From assembly GCA_964537825.1 (NCBI GenBank), contig CAZIDL010000003.1, forward strand, positions 1 through 64,000: a stretch of DNA of 64,000 nt, given 5' to 3'. Positions within the stretch are counted from its first letter, which is position 1, and each line of letters opens with the position of its first letter. The stretch comes from CAZIDL01 sp964537825 (GTDB taxonomy: Bacteria > Bacteroidota > Bacteroidia > Flavobacteriales_D > CAYVSK01). Made by a program: the position numbers and the translations under genes. Shown in pieces: positions 27,301-36,020 of the stretch. The notes beneath the pieces are model-generated. The model was given only the letters and a program-made list of their open reading frames with translations. It was not told where the DNA came from and ran no database searches.

Positions 27301-29245
27301 CTTGATTGACCTGTCCACCCCATCCGGAAAGGTAGATGTTGTTGCATTCGCTTACCATGAAAGCCGCAGGGGAAATGTCCACTTTGCCGCTGCCGGTGCC
27401 GAAGACGGTGGACATAAGTGAATTGCTGAGATCGGGGGAGAGCTTTTGGATGAACTGTCCGCTATTGGGATTGCTATAGCTTGCATTGCTGACCGGGTAG
27501 GTGCCGGTGCTCTGCCCGTAAAGAAAAATGTTATTGCTGCTGTCCCGGGCTACGAAGTAGGATTGATCGTAAGAAGAAGTCCCTATGTAGGAACCATTGA
27601 GGACGCTACTCGCCGAAGCATCGAATTGAACGACGAATCCGTCCTCAGCTCCCTGAGAACTGGTCTTCCAACCCTGAGCCATCTTGAGGTCACTGCTTTT
27701 CGTACCTCCGCTGATATAGATCCCCGTTCCTCCTCCCCTTTCGATCGCATATCCGGCATCGGCTGCACTCCCACCGTAGTAGCTGCAGAAGAGCACATTG
27801 GAAAGGTCAGAGCTCAACTTGGTGACGAACGCGTCCTGCCCTCCGGCCAGGGAATCCTGCATGGCAGTTGGGCTTACAGGAAGGTCGCTTGATCGGGTGG
27901 TGGAGACCAGGTAAGCATTGCCGGCAGTATCAACTTCCACTTCCCCGCGCAGGATATCGCCGTAATTGTAGTTGAGGGAGCTGGCCTCGTTCAGTCCATC
28001 ATTGCCGCTCCCTCCCATATAGGTCGATGCCAGGAGGGCAGTTCCGTCCGAAGCGAACTTGCTGATAAAAGCATCGGTCCCATTGCCGAACGGGATGGCC
28101 CCAAAAGCAGTACCATTGCTTCCTCCCGAAAAGTTCGGGAAGGCCGCATTGCTATCGGTCGGAAAATCCGAGGAGCCTGTGGATCCCAGTACATAAAGCT
28201 GGTTCTGCCCGTTGACCACCAAGCTGTGCGGAAGTTCGTTCTTCGAGCCGCCGAGGTAAGTGGAGTAGAGCAGGGAGCTCCCGTCCGGTGCGAACTTGGA
28301 AATGCTGACGTCGCAGCCAAGGCCGTTGGAGCTACCCCCGCCGAAATTGAGCTGATAAGCACCGCTCGTCGTGGGATAACCTCCTCCGAACACCGTTCCT
28401 CCTGCATAGAGCGCTCCGTCTTTGTCGAAGGTCGCCGTATTCCCCCAATTGTCGGATGTTGATCCAGTATAGCTGGCAAATATCACGCTGGGATCTATAA
28501 GGAGCGGGCTCCCTTTTCTGTATCCTTCTGGGAAGTGAAAGCGGACCGTATCCCCTTTTTTTACGAAGCGACAGGGAACCAGCTCTTTTTTCCCCTCCTT
28601 CCACTGATAAGCACGGGGGGTTTTTTCGATGATCGTGCCCATGGAGGTCTGAATGTGAAGTTGACCTTCCTTTGTGATGCGAAGGTCCTCAGCTCCTTCA
28701 TAGCCGAGGGCGATGCGGGAAGGATCCCCCTTCCCTGTCAGCTCGAACGTATACTTGATGCCCCGCGCTTCGCGCTCGAAGCGCAGGTCGATGCCCGGGT
28801 AGATCCCTTTCATACGTACCGTTCCGTATGAATGAACCCTTTCAGCCCAATCCCGCGGATCCTTCCCCTGATAGAAGTTGGCGTAATAGGAAGAGCGCCC
28901 TTTTTTTTCAAAGCGAGAAGAAGACGCTCCCAAAAGCTCTACTTTCACAGCATGTGCATCGATACGTATTTCGGAGAGGTCAAGGTCCTGCTTCCCTGAA
29001 AGTTGATGGTGAAGCTCATGGAGTTCCTGGCGGTCCACGCGATGATAGGTGAAGCCTTTCTCACCGATGAAGAAGTCGCCGCCGGGAACCCTGCTCCGAA
29101 ACCGCACCTCCTGGTGCCATTGTCCCTTATTGGGCATAAAGAGCCTTTCCCCTTTCGGAGTGCTTCCCAGGCCTGAGCTGGGAGCAAGAACCCCAAGAAA
29201 AAAAAGCCCGAAGAAGAGCCCTGCTATGTACTCTTTCCTTTTCAC
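24386..29245 (-). CDS. giant T9SS type-B surface protein (SBBP repeats, PKD domain, Cys-containing repeats)
   Basis: A 1619-residue secreted protein. After a signal peptide (about 1-27) comes a DUF7948-like region (about 35-245), then SBBP-type beta-propeller repeats (about 255-765) with recurring YGGS/FVTKLS motifs. A PKD-like domain (about 780-845, HLWDFGDGS) is followed by nine tandem repeats of about 75 residues, most with an ICxGD motif and a later GC. The last 90 residues are a gliding-motility-associated (CHU_C) type-B sorting domain: APNAFTPDGDGINDEW, IYDRWG, VYVYKI. It should cross the outer membrane by T9SS and sit on the surface. Ligand unknown; adhesin-like build. A promoter candidate lies at 29270-29300. 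Confidence 0.92.
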   Translation of the reverse strand: MKRKEYIAGLFFGLFFLGVLAPSSGLGSTPKGERLFMPNKGQWHQEVRFRSRVPGGDFFIGEKGFTYHRVDRQELHELHHQLSGKQDLDLSEIRIDAHAVKVELLGASSSRFEKKGRSSYYANFYQGKDPRDWAERVHSYGTVRMKGIYPGIDLRFEREARGIKYTFELTGKGDPSRIALGYEGAEDLRITKEGQLHIQTSMGTIIEKTPRAYQWKEGKKELVPCRFVKKGDTVRFHFPEGYRKGSPLLIDPSVIFASYTGSTSDNWGNTATFDKDGALYAGGTVFGGGYPTTSGAYQLNFGGGSSNGLGCDVSISKFAPDGSSLLYSTYLGGSKNELPHSLVVNGQNQLYVLGSTGSSDFPTDSNAAFPNFSGGSNGTAFGAIPFGNGTDAFISKFASDGTALLASTYMGGSGNDGLNEASSLNYNYGDILRGEVEVDTAGNAYLVSTTRSSDLPVSPTAMQDSLAGGQDAFVTKLSSDLSNVLFCSYYGGSAADAGYAIERGGGTGIYISGGTKSSDLKMAQGWKTSSQGAEDGFVVQFDASASSVLNGSYIGTSSYDQSYFVARDSSNNIFLYGQSTGTYPVSNASYSNPNSGQFIQKLSPDLSNSLMSTVFGTGSGKVDISPAAFMVSECNNIYLSGWGGQVNQGHGVNSSSTNGLPTTSNAYQSSTDGSDFYLMVLGSNASNLKYASFFGGGTSQEHVDGGTSRFDDNGVVYQAVCAGCGGNNDFPTTPGAHSSTNNSNNCNLAAFKFDMSEVNANIQPKDPPIACKPDTFSFNFSGTGGNLHLWDFGDGSKDTGTNVSHFFQDTGTYQVTLVVMDTLTCEEPDTAKTKVSIFPPIPPSADSVSSICPGDSVQLNVDGGIDPKWSPVDSLSDPNVTDPVVYPDTSTQYQVTLKGCATDSTVVEDTLNVTVPVHSINSYAYGDSTICKGDTVKLHAQGGISYDWDPDTSLNDTAVADPLVFPQDSTAYRVRIIDSNGCANRDTVTIALHPSPSFEPQDTTICKGDSVQLDPEASSSATYLWSPSTGLSDSTAKNPIASVTDSTVYRIEMTNTNGCSSVDSLFLNVHQDPYLSARDTAVCKFDTVKLDIDGDTGSYLWTPSKHLSDPTIQDPTVVAFDTTLYSISLTDTNGCVSKDTLTLNVPDPPEISLHSDTAICRGDSTELWVKGGVTQEWSPSFSLDDKNSSDPLAYPDSSTLYKVVVKDSLGCENADSIQVNTLSLPDISSSPDSFICLGDSLRIGASGGVSYTWTPDSSMSDSSSSDPLVWPRSHTDYKVVVTDAKGCEDQDTVRIEVDTTKPDPMSSADTTICKWDTASLWAEGGRIYEWTPSKGLANPDSASTSASPLQNTLYVVEMKNGCGVGFDSTAVTLQKPEAKVGPDTLICEGDRKVYLRASGGKNYRWEPAELVEDPDSASTIARAKSSMEFLAIVSDSLGCRDTGKASVTVSRNPELWAGSDRKVEWGSKITLSAEGEKGNYVWHPGHFFEDSASSSVSFRPKDHGVFWVELTDSNGCRTIDSLLIEVSGSLYAPNAFTPDGDGINDEWQVKGEKIEKFHLRIYDRWGELLFETRDMSDGWSGKVDGHRAKPDVYVYKIIYTEEYRPHVEKEKVGHITLVR
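24670..26715 (-). repeat. nine tandem ~75-residue repeats in the giant surface protein
   Basis: Protein-level repeats, most with the plan DT-x-ICxGD, Trp-x-Pro, SDSS/DP, YxVxVxDxxGC. Boundaries are approximate. The DNA copies have diverged, so they are unlikely to recombine readily. The last copy lacks the ICxGD cysteine. Confidence 0.8.
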
Positions 29246-29269
29246 GAATTCATAGTCCCCTCAAGATCG

Positions 29270-29300
29270 TGAATTTACGCCGATCCTTTGGTCCGAGCAA
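29270..29300 (-). promoter_or_regulatory. promoter candidate for the giant surface protein
   Basis: The minus strand has TTG (29298-29300) and TAAATTCA (29270-29277) separated by 20 nt. The last base of the -7 box deviates (A for G). Confidence 0.35.
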
Positions 29301-29372
29301 GATCGGATAAGGAGTGCATGGAACGTTGGAAACATTTTTAAGTTTTTTTGTTCCGTTCTCTGAAAAAGCTCC

Positions 29373-29380
29373 TAGATTCG
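29373..29380 (+). promoter_or_regulatory. -7 box (TAGATTCG) for the tetR/efflux operon
   Basis: TAnnTTCG, 16 nt before the tetR ATG, with a TTTG at 29347-29350 (22-nt gap). The AT-rich stretch between them is where a self-binding repressor could act, but no clean palindrome is present. Confidence 0.45.
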
Positions 29381-29396
29381 CGCTATCCCGATCGAA

Positions 29397-30026
29397 ATGG
29401 GAAAGGGCCTTTCCACCATATTAGACGAAGCCCGGATGCTTCTGCTGCGTTATGGGTTCAAGAGCATGACCATGGATGACGTTGCGAAAGGGCTTCGGGT
29501 CTCAAAAAAGACCCTCTATCAGTTCGTTGAGAACAAAGAGGACCTGGTGAAGCAAGTGATGGAGTATGACTGTTCAAAACAGCGCAAGAAAGTCAAAGCA
29601 GTACAGGGTGAAGGGCATGATGCGATCCGTGAAAGTTTCGAGTTCGGTCGCTACTTGATCAGCCTACTAGGGGAGGTCCATCCTTCGATCCATTACGATC
29701 TGGAAAAATACTATCCCCGGGCTTGGGACGTATTTCTGAGATTCAAGAACGAAGAGGTCGTAGGATATGTGCAGGACAACCTCGATCGGGGTATTGAGGA
29801 AGGGCTCTATCGGAAGGACTTCGATCCCGGTGTGATCGCTCGGATCTACACCTATCGGATCGATGTGGTATTCCACGGAGGATTGTTCCCTCCCGAAAGC
29901 TATTCCTTCACAAGGGTGTATCAAGAGATGTTCTTCTATCATATGCTCGGGGTGGTCAGTGACAAAGGGCGTGATCAGCTTTATAAAGATTGGAAGGAGG
30001 GACATATGAACTTCGAAGTTTCCTGA
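29397..30026 (+). CDS. TetR/AcrR family transcriptional regulator
   Basis: A 209-residue regulator. An N-terminal TetR helix-turn-helix (about 8-55) contains FKSMTMDDVAKGLRVSKKTL, followed by YQFVENKEDLV, the usual domain end. The C-terminal ligand-binding part is helical and not recognisable. It is the first gene of an operon with an outer-membrane factor, membrane-fusion protein and RND pump, so it most likely represses the pump and is released by a pump substrate. The next ATG is 2 nt past its stop. Confidence 0.93.
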   Translation: MGKGLSTILDEARMLLLRYGFKSMTMDDVAKGLRVSKKTLYQFVENKEDLVKQVMEYDCSKQRKKVKAVQGEGHDAIRESFEFGRYLISLLGEVHPSIHYDLEKYYPRAWDVFLRFKNEEVVGYVQDNLDRGIEEGLYRKDFDPGVIARIYTYRIDVVFHGGLFPPESYSFTRVYQEMFFYHMLGVVSDKGRDQLYKDWKEGHMNFEVS

Positions 30027-30028
30027 AG

Positions 30029-31393
30029 ATGCGAGCCTCCGATTTCTTTACGATAACGCTGTTCCTTTTCTTTCCATTTTTCGTTCTTCCTCAGGGAGCA
30101 AAGGAGGATACGAGCGAGGTTCACCGTATGGGGCTGAAAGATCTGCGGAAATATGCGGGGGAGCATAGCCATCGGGTGCGCATCGCTCAAAAGGAGGTCA
30201 AAAAGGCCAAAAAGGACGTACAGGCCACTACTGCTATCGGTCTTCCTCAAGTGCGCGTCTCCGGCAATTACGAGAATTTCATCGATCGCCCGGTCAATCT
30301 GATCCCTGCCGAGTTCTTCGGAGGTCCGCCCGGTGAATTCGCCGAGGTCAAGTTCGGAACGAAACACAATGCCCGGTATCAGATCCAAGCCGAGCAACTC
30401 CTCTTTGATGGATCTTATTTCGTTGGTCTTCAAGCCTCTAAAACCTACAAGCGGGTTGCGGAGGAACGGGTGAAAAAGAACCGCATGGAGACCAAAAGAA
30501 GGGTGGCGAACGCCTACATCAGCACCCTTTCTGCTCGTGCTGAGTTGAAAAGCCTAAAGCGAACGATCCAGAACATACGGTCTCTTTATGAGGAGACGGA
30601 TGCCATGTACCAGGAAGGAGTGACATCACGGGAAGAACGGGATCAATTGGAGCGCACCCTCATCAATATGGAAAATTCCGTTAAAGGGGCCCAAAAAGGG
30701 GTCCGCAGAGCGAAACGGTCCCTCAAACTGCTCGCTGGAATACCAGCTAAGGATTCCCTCGTGTTAACGGATAGCCTACAGGGAGTGCTTGAGGGAGGCG
30801 ATGATGAAAAGCTTATGGAACGGACTTTTCACCCCAAAGAGCACATCGACCATCAGATCGCTAGCACCCAAGTGCAGCTCAAACATCTGAATTTCAAGAA
30901 CGAAAAAGTGGACTTCCTGCCTGATCTGAGCGCTTTTTTCAATTATCAGGAGAACGCTCAGCGCGATGAGTTCAACTTTTTCGATGACGCGAATGGCAAG
31001 TGGTATCCTCAGACCGTAGCGGGGGTAAAGGTCAGTATCCCCATCTTCAATAGTGGTCGTAAACTCTTTCAGGCTCAGAAAGCGAAAGTCGATCGGCTAC
31101 AGGCAGAGGTGGAACAAGAACAGGTGGACCAGCAGCTAAGGACCGATCATCGGAACGCGAAGAGCCGATACCTCCAATACAGCGAGGAACTCGAGAAGCA
31201 AAAGAAAGCCCTCGATCTGTCCAAAAGCATTTTGGAGCGAACGATCGATAAGCACCGGGCTGGCACGGTCAGCAGCCTCGAGGTCACCCAGACCAAGAAC
31301 CAGTACCTGGAGGACCGGAGGGCTTACATCCGCTCCGCCCGGGAGCTTTTGCATGCTCGGACCGAACTTAAAGAGATCCTTGGAAAATACTAA
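30029..31393 (+). CDS. TolC family outer-membrane efflux protein
   Basis: A 454-residue outer-membrane channel of a tripartite pump. The signal peptide is MRASDFFTITLFLFFPFFVLP. The two internally duplicated halves each carry a long helical hairpin (about 110-230 and 300-450), the TolC family pattern. ATG 30029 is chosen because it follows the TetR stop by 2 nt and begins a proper signal peptide; the longer frame from 29990 overlaps tetR without one. Its stop overlaps the next start by one base. Confidence 0.93.
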   Translation: MRASDFFTITLFLFFPFFVLPQGAKEDTSEVHRMGLKDLRKYAGEHSHRVRIAQKEVKKAKKDVQATTAIGLPQVRVSGNYENFIDRPVNLIPAEFFGGPPGEFAEVKFGTKHNARYQIQAEQLLFDGSYFVGLQASKTYKRVAEERVKKNRMETKRRVANAYISTLSARAELKSLKRTIQNIRSLYEETDAMYQEGVTSREERDQLERTLINMENSVKGAQKGVRRAKRSLKLLAGIPAKDSLVLTDSLQGVLEGGDDEKLMERTFHPKEHIDHQIASTQVQLKHLNFKNEKVDFLPDLSAFFNYQENAQRDEFNFFDDANGKWYPQTVAGVKVSIPIFNSGRKLFQAQKAKVDRLQAEVEQEQVDQQLRTDHRNAKSRYLQYSEELEKQKKALDLSKSILERTIDKHRAGTVSSLEVTQTKNQYLEDRRAYIRSARELLHARTELKEILGKY

Positions 31394-32577
31394 TGGAACC
31401 GTTCAAAAGCATCCTTTATCCCCCGTTCTTCTTTATACTCTTCACGCTCGTTGGATGCCAGGGAGCTGGGGAAACCGGGGATAAAAAGCTCAAAGCAGAG
31501 CTCAGCAAGAAAAAAGTGCGCTTGAAGGAACTCCAGGAACAGGTCGATTCGATCGAGCGGCGTTTGAACCGTACCGATAGTGGAAAGGGTAGCAAAGGCC
31601 CCCGCGTATTGGTGCGGACGAAGCGGATGGAACCCGTCCCCTTCTCGCATTATTTCCATGTCACCGGTGCCGTGAAAGCCGACCAGGAGGTTTTATTGAG
31701 CGCCGAGCGGCAAGGGGTCCTCAAAGAGATCCTTGTGGAAGAAGGCGAGCGCGTCGAGGAAGGAGAGCTCATAGCTCGTCAGAACCGGTCGGTCTTGGAA
31801 AGCAGGTTGGCCGAAGTGGAGGCCCGTTATCAGCACGCAAGGACCCTGTATAAGAAACAGGAACGGCTGTGGAAGGAAAAGGGGATCGGTTCCGAGGTCG
31901 AATACCTCAACGCCAAGAACAGGATGGAGACCTTGCGGCAAAAGAAGATCTCATTGGAGGAAGAACTGGAGATGACCCGCATCAAAGCGCCCATTACGGG
32001 AGTAGTTGAGGAACTCCGGTTGAAACAGGGAGCATATGCTGCTCCTTCCAGTCCTATTGCGCACATCGTGGGGCTCGAGAAACTTTTCGTAGAGGCCGAC
32101 CTTTCCGAACGCTATTTGGGAAAAGTGAAGGTGGGCGATAGCGTGAAGGTAAGCTTTCCGGTGCTGAGTATCAGTTTTTTCCGAGGGATCCACAGCCTGG
32201 GCGATCACATCGACCCCCAGGATCGCACCTTCGAGGCCCGTGTAAAGATCCGCAATACGGAAGAGCGTATCATCAAGCCCAATCTTAGTGCAGAGTTGCG
32301 CTTCACCTCCTTCAAGACCGATAGTGCATTGCTCGTCCCTTCCGGGATCATACAAACCGATCCCGAAGGAGAATACGTTTACGTGGTCACCCCTTCGGAT
32401 ACGGCGAAGAAACGTTATGTGGAACTCGGGCCATCCCAGGACGGGCGCTCCCTGGTCAGGAAAGGGATCGAAGGGGGAGCCCGGGTAGTGGTCGCTGGTT
32501 ATGATCAGGTCACCGACGGAGCTGCTGTGCGGGAGCAGGAGGGAATGACCGCTCAACGAAGAAGCGGCGAGAAATGA
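31393..32577 (+). CDS. RND efflux periplasmic adaptor (membrane-fusion) lipoprotein
   Basis: A 394-residue adaptor linking the RND pump to the TolC-like channel. Lipobox LVGC gives lipidated Cys18. A short charged coiled coil follows (about 28-60), then the biotinyl-lipoyl half (VLLSAERQGVLKEILVEEGE), a helical hairpin (about 120-190), and the second lipoyl strand (ITGVVEELRLKQGA). The remainder is beta-barrel and membrane-proximal domain (VPSGIIQTDPEGEYVYVV). The extra N-terminal coil is typical of Bacteroidota adaptors. It overlaps both neighbours by 1-4 nt, so expression is coupled. Confidence 0.94.
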   Translation: MEPFKSILYPPFFFILFTLVGCQGAGETGDKKLKAELSKKKVRLKELQEQVDSIERRLNRTDSGKGSKGPRVLVRTKRMEPVPFSHYFHVTGAVKADQEVLLSAERQGVLKEILVEEGERVEEGELIARQNRSVLESRLAEVEARYQHARTLYKKQERLWKEKGIGSEVEYLNAKNRMETLRQKKISLEEELEMTRIKAPITGVVEELRLKQGAYAAPSSPIAHIVGLEKLFVEADLSERYLGKVKVGDSVKVSFPVLSISFFRGIHSLGDHIDPQDRTFEARVKIRNTEERIIKPNLSAELRFTSFKTDSALLVPSGIIQTDPEGEYVYVVTPSDTAKKRYVELGPSQDGRSLVRKGIEGGARVVVAGYDQVTDGAAVREQEGMTAQRRSGEK

Positions 32578-35500
32578 AGCGAGCGGGAGATGCGGGTGAG
32601 CAGGATAAGGAGCGTTCTTTCGGATTAACGGACCTCGCCCTTAAGAACAGTACGAGCACCTTCATCCTCACTTTCCTGGTTGTCCTGATGGGGATCGGAT
32701 CCTATATCTCCCTTCCCAAGGAGTTGTTCCCCGATATCGAGATCCCGACCATCTATGTGAGCACGCGGTATCCCGGGAATTCACCCGCGGATATGGAGAA
32801 TCTGATAACGCGTCCGCTCGAAAAGGAGATCGAGGACGTGGAAGGGATCGAGGAGCTTAACTCCACTTCCACACAAGGGTTCTCTGCGGTCGTTGTCGAG
32901 TTCAGCCCACAAGTGGTCGTTCAGAATGCGCTTATAGACGTTCGGGATGCGGTGGATAAAGCCAAGAGCGAGCTTCCCGATGACCTTGATCAGGACCCTA
33001 ACGTAAGAGAGGTCGACTTTAGCCGCTTCCCCATCTTCAACGTCAACCTTTCCGGAGAGATGGGACTGACCGATCTGAAGCGATACGCTGAGGAGCTTCA
33101 GGAACGGATCGAATCGCTTCCACGGATCAATGAGGCCGAGATAAAAGGGGACCTGGAGCGGGAGATACGCATCAATGCCGACCTCCACGCGATGCAGAAC
33201 CGAAAGGTTAGCTTTCGGGACATCCAGGATGCTGTGGTCAGCGAGAATGCCTCCATCGGTGCCGGCGATCTTACGCTGGGGAACAAACAGCGCTCGGTAC
33301 GGATCCAGGGGGAGTTCGATAACGTACGGGAAATACGGGATATAGTGGTAAAGGACGAGGGTAGCAGTGTGGTGCATTTGAGCGAGGTGGCAGAGGTCGT
33401 GGACGGTTATAAGGAGCGGGAGAGCTATGCGCGATTGGACGGCGATCCGGTCGTGTCCCTCGATATCATCAAAAAAGGTGGAGAGAATCTCTTGCTCGCT
33501 ACGGAGAACGTGAACGAGCTTCTCGATGAGGCTAAAGCCAACTATCTACCCGAAGATCTGAACGTCACCATCACGAACGATCAGAGCGATCAGGTGAAGA
33601 GCCAGATCTCGAACCTCGAGAACAACATTATTTCCGGTGTCATCCTGGTCACCCTCGTGCTTTATTTCTTCCTGGGTTTTCGGAACGCTCTTTTCGTTGG
33701 GATCGCGATCCCTATGTCGATGTTCCTTTCCTTCCTGATCATCTCGGGACTCGGCTATCCCCTCAATCTTGTCATCCTTTTTGCTCTGATCCTTGCATTG
33801 GGGATGTTGGTGGACAATGCCATCGTCGGGATCGAGAACATTTACCGCCATTATCACGAGGAAGGCCTTTCAGCCTTCAGGGCGGCCCGAAAAGGGATCG
33901 GGGAGATCGCCCTTCCGATCATCAGTTCCACGGCCACCACCCTTGCGGCTTTTTTCCCGCTGGTGTTCTGGGATTCGATCATCGGGGAATTCATGTTCTA
34001 CCTCCCTATTACCCTGATCATCGTGCTCGCTTCATCCCTCTTCGTAGCATTGGTCATCAATCCCGTCGTTGCGCGGACCTTTTTGCGTCGTGAAAGCAAG
34101 CGGAGCATTGCGGAAACCCGGAAACGCCGATGGATCGCTTCCGGCATTTCCGTGGGACTTGCGGTCGTTTCCTATTCCTTCATCTCCATCGCTTTAGGGA
34201 ACATCTTAACCTTGTTCGCGATACTGATCCTTCTGGACCATTACATCCTCGGGCCCATCGCTCATGCCTTTCAACACCGTTTCCTGCCTTTCCTCGAGCG
34301 GATCTACATCGTCACGCTTCGTTTTGCACTTCGTTCATGGCGGCCTTATGCTTTCCTTATCGGGACGGTTCTGCTCATGATCTTCTCCATTTGGTCCTAT
34401 TTCCAGAGCGATCCGGAAACGGAGTTCTTCCCGGTCAATCAACCGAAGTACATCAACGTGTTCGCCGAAATGCCGGTCGGAACAGATATATCTGCTACAG
34501 ATTCCGTTGCTCGCGAAATAGAAAAAGAGTTGCGGAAGATCCTAGAGCCGCACGAAGAGATCGTGACCTCGATGGTCGCCAATGTCGGAAAGGGTACATC
34601 AGATCCTGCGGCCGGCCCTGAATCCATGGGGCAGGGTAAAACTCCGGAGCGGGCCCGGATCACGGTCTCTTTCGTGAAGTACGAAGAAAGGAACGGAAAG
34701 AGCACCCGGGCGGTCATGAAAGAAGTTTCCCGCAAACTCAAAGAGCGTCCGGGCGTTAGCATCACGGTGAAAAAGAACCGGGAAGGTCCTCCGGTCGGGC
34801 GGCCGATCAACATCGAACTGAGGGGGCCTGACCTAGAGACCCTTTTCAGGGAGGCTGAAGAAATGAAGCGGCTCATCGCTTCACACGACATTCCTGGGAT
34901 CGAGGGGTTGAAGACCGATGTGGACAAAGGGAAACCGGAGATGCGAGTGGCCATCGACCGTGGGCGTGCTGGACGCTATGGTGTATCCACCTCGCAGATC
35001 GGGAGGGAGCTCCGTACCGCCATCCTCGGCAAGGAGATCTCCAAATACAAAGAAGGCGAGGATGACCACGACATCCGTTTGATAGCGGAAAAGAAATACC
35101 GTCAGGATATTTCAAGCTTGATGGACCAGCGGATCACGTTCCGGGATCCGGGATCGGGAAGGATCGTTCAGGTGCCCATCTCTTCGGTGGCTGATGCGCG
35201 CTTCAATACCACTTACGGTTCCATTAAACGGAAAGGGATGGAACGTGTGATAACGGTCTACTCGAACGTCCTTGAAGGTTACAATTCCAACGAGATCAAT
35301 GAAAGGATCGAAGGGATCCTCGCACGGAACTACGATCCTCCGAAAGGGTATGACTATGAGTTCACCGGCAAGCAAAAGGAGCAGGGAGAATCGATGGCCT
35401 TCCTTCAGAACGCCCTTTTGATAGCCGTCTCACTGATCGCCCTCATCCTGGTCTCCCAGTTCAATTCTCTGATAAAGCCTCTTATCATCGTGATCTCCGT

Positions 35501-36002
35501 GCTTTTCAGTACCACGGGGGTCTTTTTGGGACTTGGTATTACCGGTATGGACTTCGTGGTGATCATGACCGGTATTGGGATCGTTTCCCTGGCAGGGATC
35601 GTGGTGAACAACTCGATCGTTCTGATCGATTACATCGACCTTTATAAAGGATACAAAGAGCAGGAAAAAGGAGCTCCGTTGAACTCTGGCGAGGGTTTCG
35701 AAGCGATCGTAGAAGGGGGGCGCATCCGTTTGCGTCCCGTTCTGCTCACCGCCATTACCACCGTTCTCGGGCTTATTCCGTTAGCGAGCGGCATGAACAT
35801 CGATTTCTACGGGCTGGTCTCCAGCTTGGAACCGGATATATTCTTCGGGGGAGACAATGCCAACTTCTGGGGGCCGATGGCGTGGACGGTGATCTTCGGC
35901 CTGACTTTCGCCACTTTCCTGACACTCGTCATGGTCCCTGTCATGTACGCTATCGGTGACCGCATCAAAGAGGGGATGCGAGAATTGATCGCAGGGGAAT
36001 AA
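32574..36002 (+). CDS. RND multidrug efflux permease (HAE1/AcrB-like)
   Basis: A 1142-residue inner-membrane proton-driven pump, longer than AcrB (about 1050). The N-terminal helix, two large periplasmic loops and two six-helix blocks are visible. In helix 4 the AcrB Asp-Asp pair is Asp414-Asn415 (LVDNAIV). In helix 10 the AcrB Lys940 position is Asn1012 (VVNNSIVL). An additional hydrophobic hairpin after helix 6 (about 525-560) and an insertion near the last helices (SSLEPDIFFGGDNANF) account for the length. It is the final gene of the tetR efflux operon. Substrate unknown; altered relay residues occur in other Bacteroidota pumps. Confidence 0.94.
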   Translation: MKRAGDAGEQDKERSFGLTDLALKNSTSTFILTFLVVLMGIGSYISLPKELFPDIEIPTIYVSTRYPGNSPADMENLITRPLEKEIEDVEGIEELNSTSTQGFSAVVVEFSPQVVVQNALIDVRDAVDKAKSELPDDLDQDPNVREVDFSRFPIFNVNLSGEMGLTDLKRYAEELQERIESLPRINEAEIKGDLEREIRINADLHAMQNRKVSFRDIQDAVVSENASIGAGDLTLGNKQRSVRIQGEFDNVREIRDIVVKDEGSSVVHLSEVAEVVDGYKERESYARLDGDPVVSLDIIKKGGENLLLATENVNELLDEAKANYLPEDLNVTITNDQSDQVKSQISNLENNIISGVILVTLVLYFFLGFRNALFVGIAIPMSMFLSFLIISGLGYPLNLVILFALILALGMLVDNAIVGIENIYRHYHEEGLSAFRAARKGIGEIALPIISSTATTLAAFFPLVFWDSIIGEFMFYLPITLIIVLASSLFVALVINPVVARTFLRRESKRSIAETRKRRWIASGISVGLAVVSYSFISIALGNILTLFAILILLDHYILGPIAHAFQHRFLPFLERIYIVTLRFALRSWRPYAFLIGTVLLMIFSIWSYFQSDPETEFFPVNQPKYINVFAEMPVGTDISATDSVAREIEKELRKILEPHEEIVTSMVANVGKGTSDPAAGPESMGQGKTPERARITVSFVKYEERNGKSTRAVMKEVSRKLKERPGVSITVKKNREGPPVGRPINIELRGPDLETLFREAEEMKRLIASHDIPGIEGLKTDVDKGKPEMRVAIDRGRAGRYGVSTSQIGRELRTAILGKEISKYKEGEDDHDIRLIAEKKYRQDISSLMDQRITFRDPGSGRIVQVPISSVADARFNTTYGSIKRKGMERVITVYSNVLEGYNSNEINERIEGILARNYDPPKGYDYEFTGKQKEQGESMAFLQNALLIAVSLIALILVSQFNSLIKPLIIVISVLFSTTGVFLGLGITGMDFVVIMTGIGIVSLAGIVVNNSIVLIDYIDLYKGYKEQEKGAPLNSGEGFEAIVEGGRIRLRPVLLTAITTVLGLIPLASGMNIDFYGLVSSLEPDIFFGGDNANFWGPMAWTVIFGLTFATFLTLVMVPVMYAIGDRIKEGMRELIAGE

Positions 36003-36020
36003 GGAAAAAGAAAGAAAAGG

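Noticed and set aside
28901..28908. A8/T8 tract in the giant surface protein as a phase-variation site
   Set aside because: Runs of eight A occur at Lys-Lys codons elsewhere (for example 63807-63814) and are not exceptional.
29325..29360. Possible TetR operator (GGAAAC ... GTTCC) upstream of the efflux operon
   Set aside because: The two arms do not form a clean palindrome and the centre is a plain AT run; not strong enough to call.
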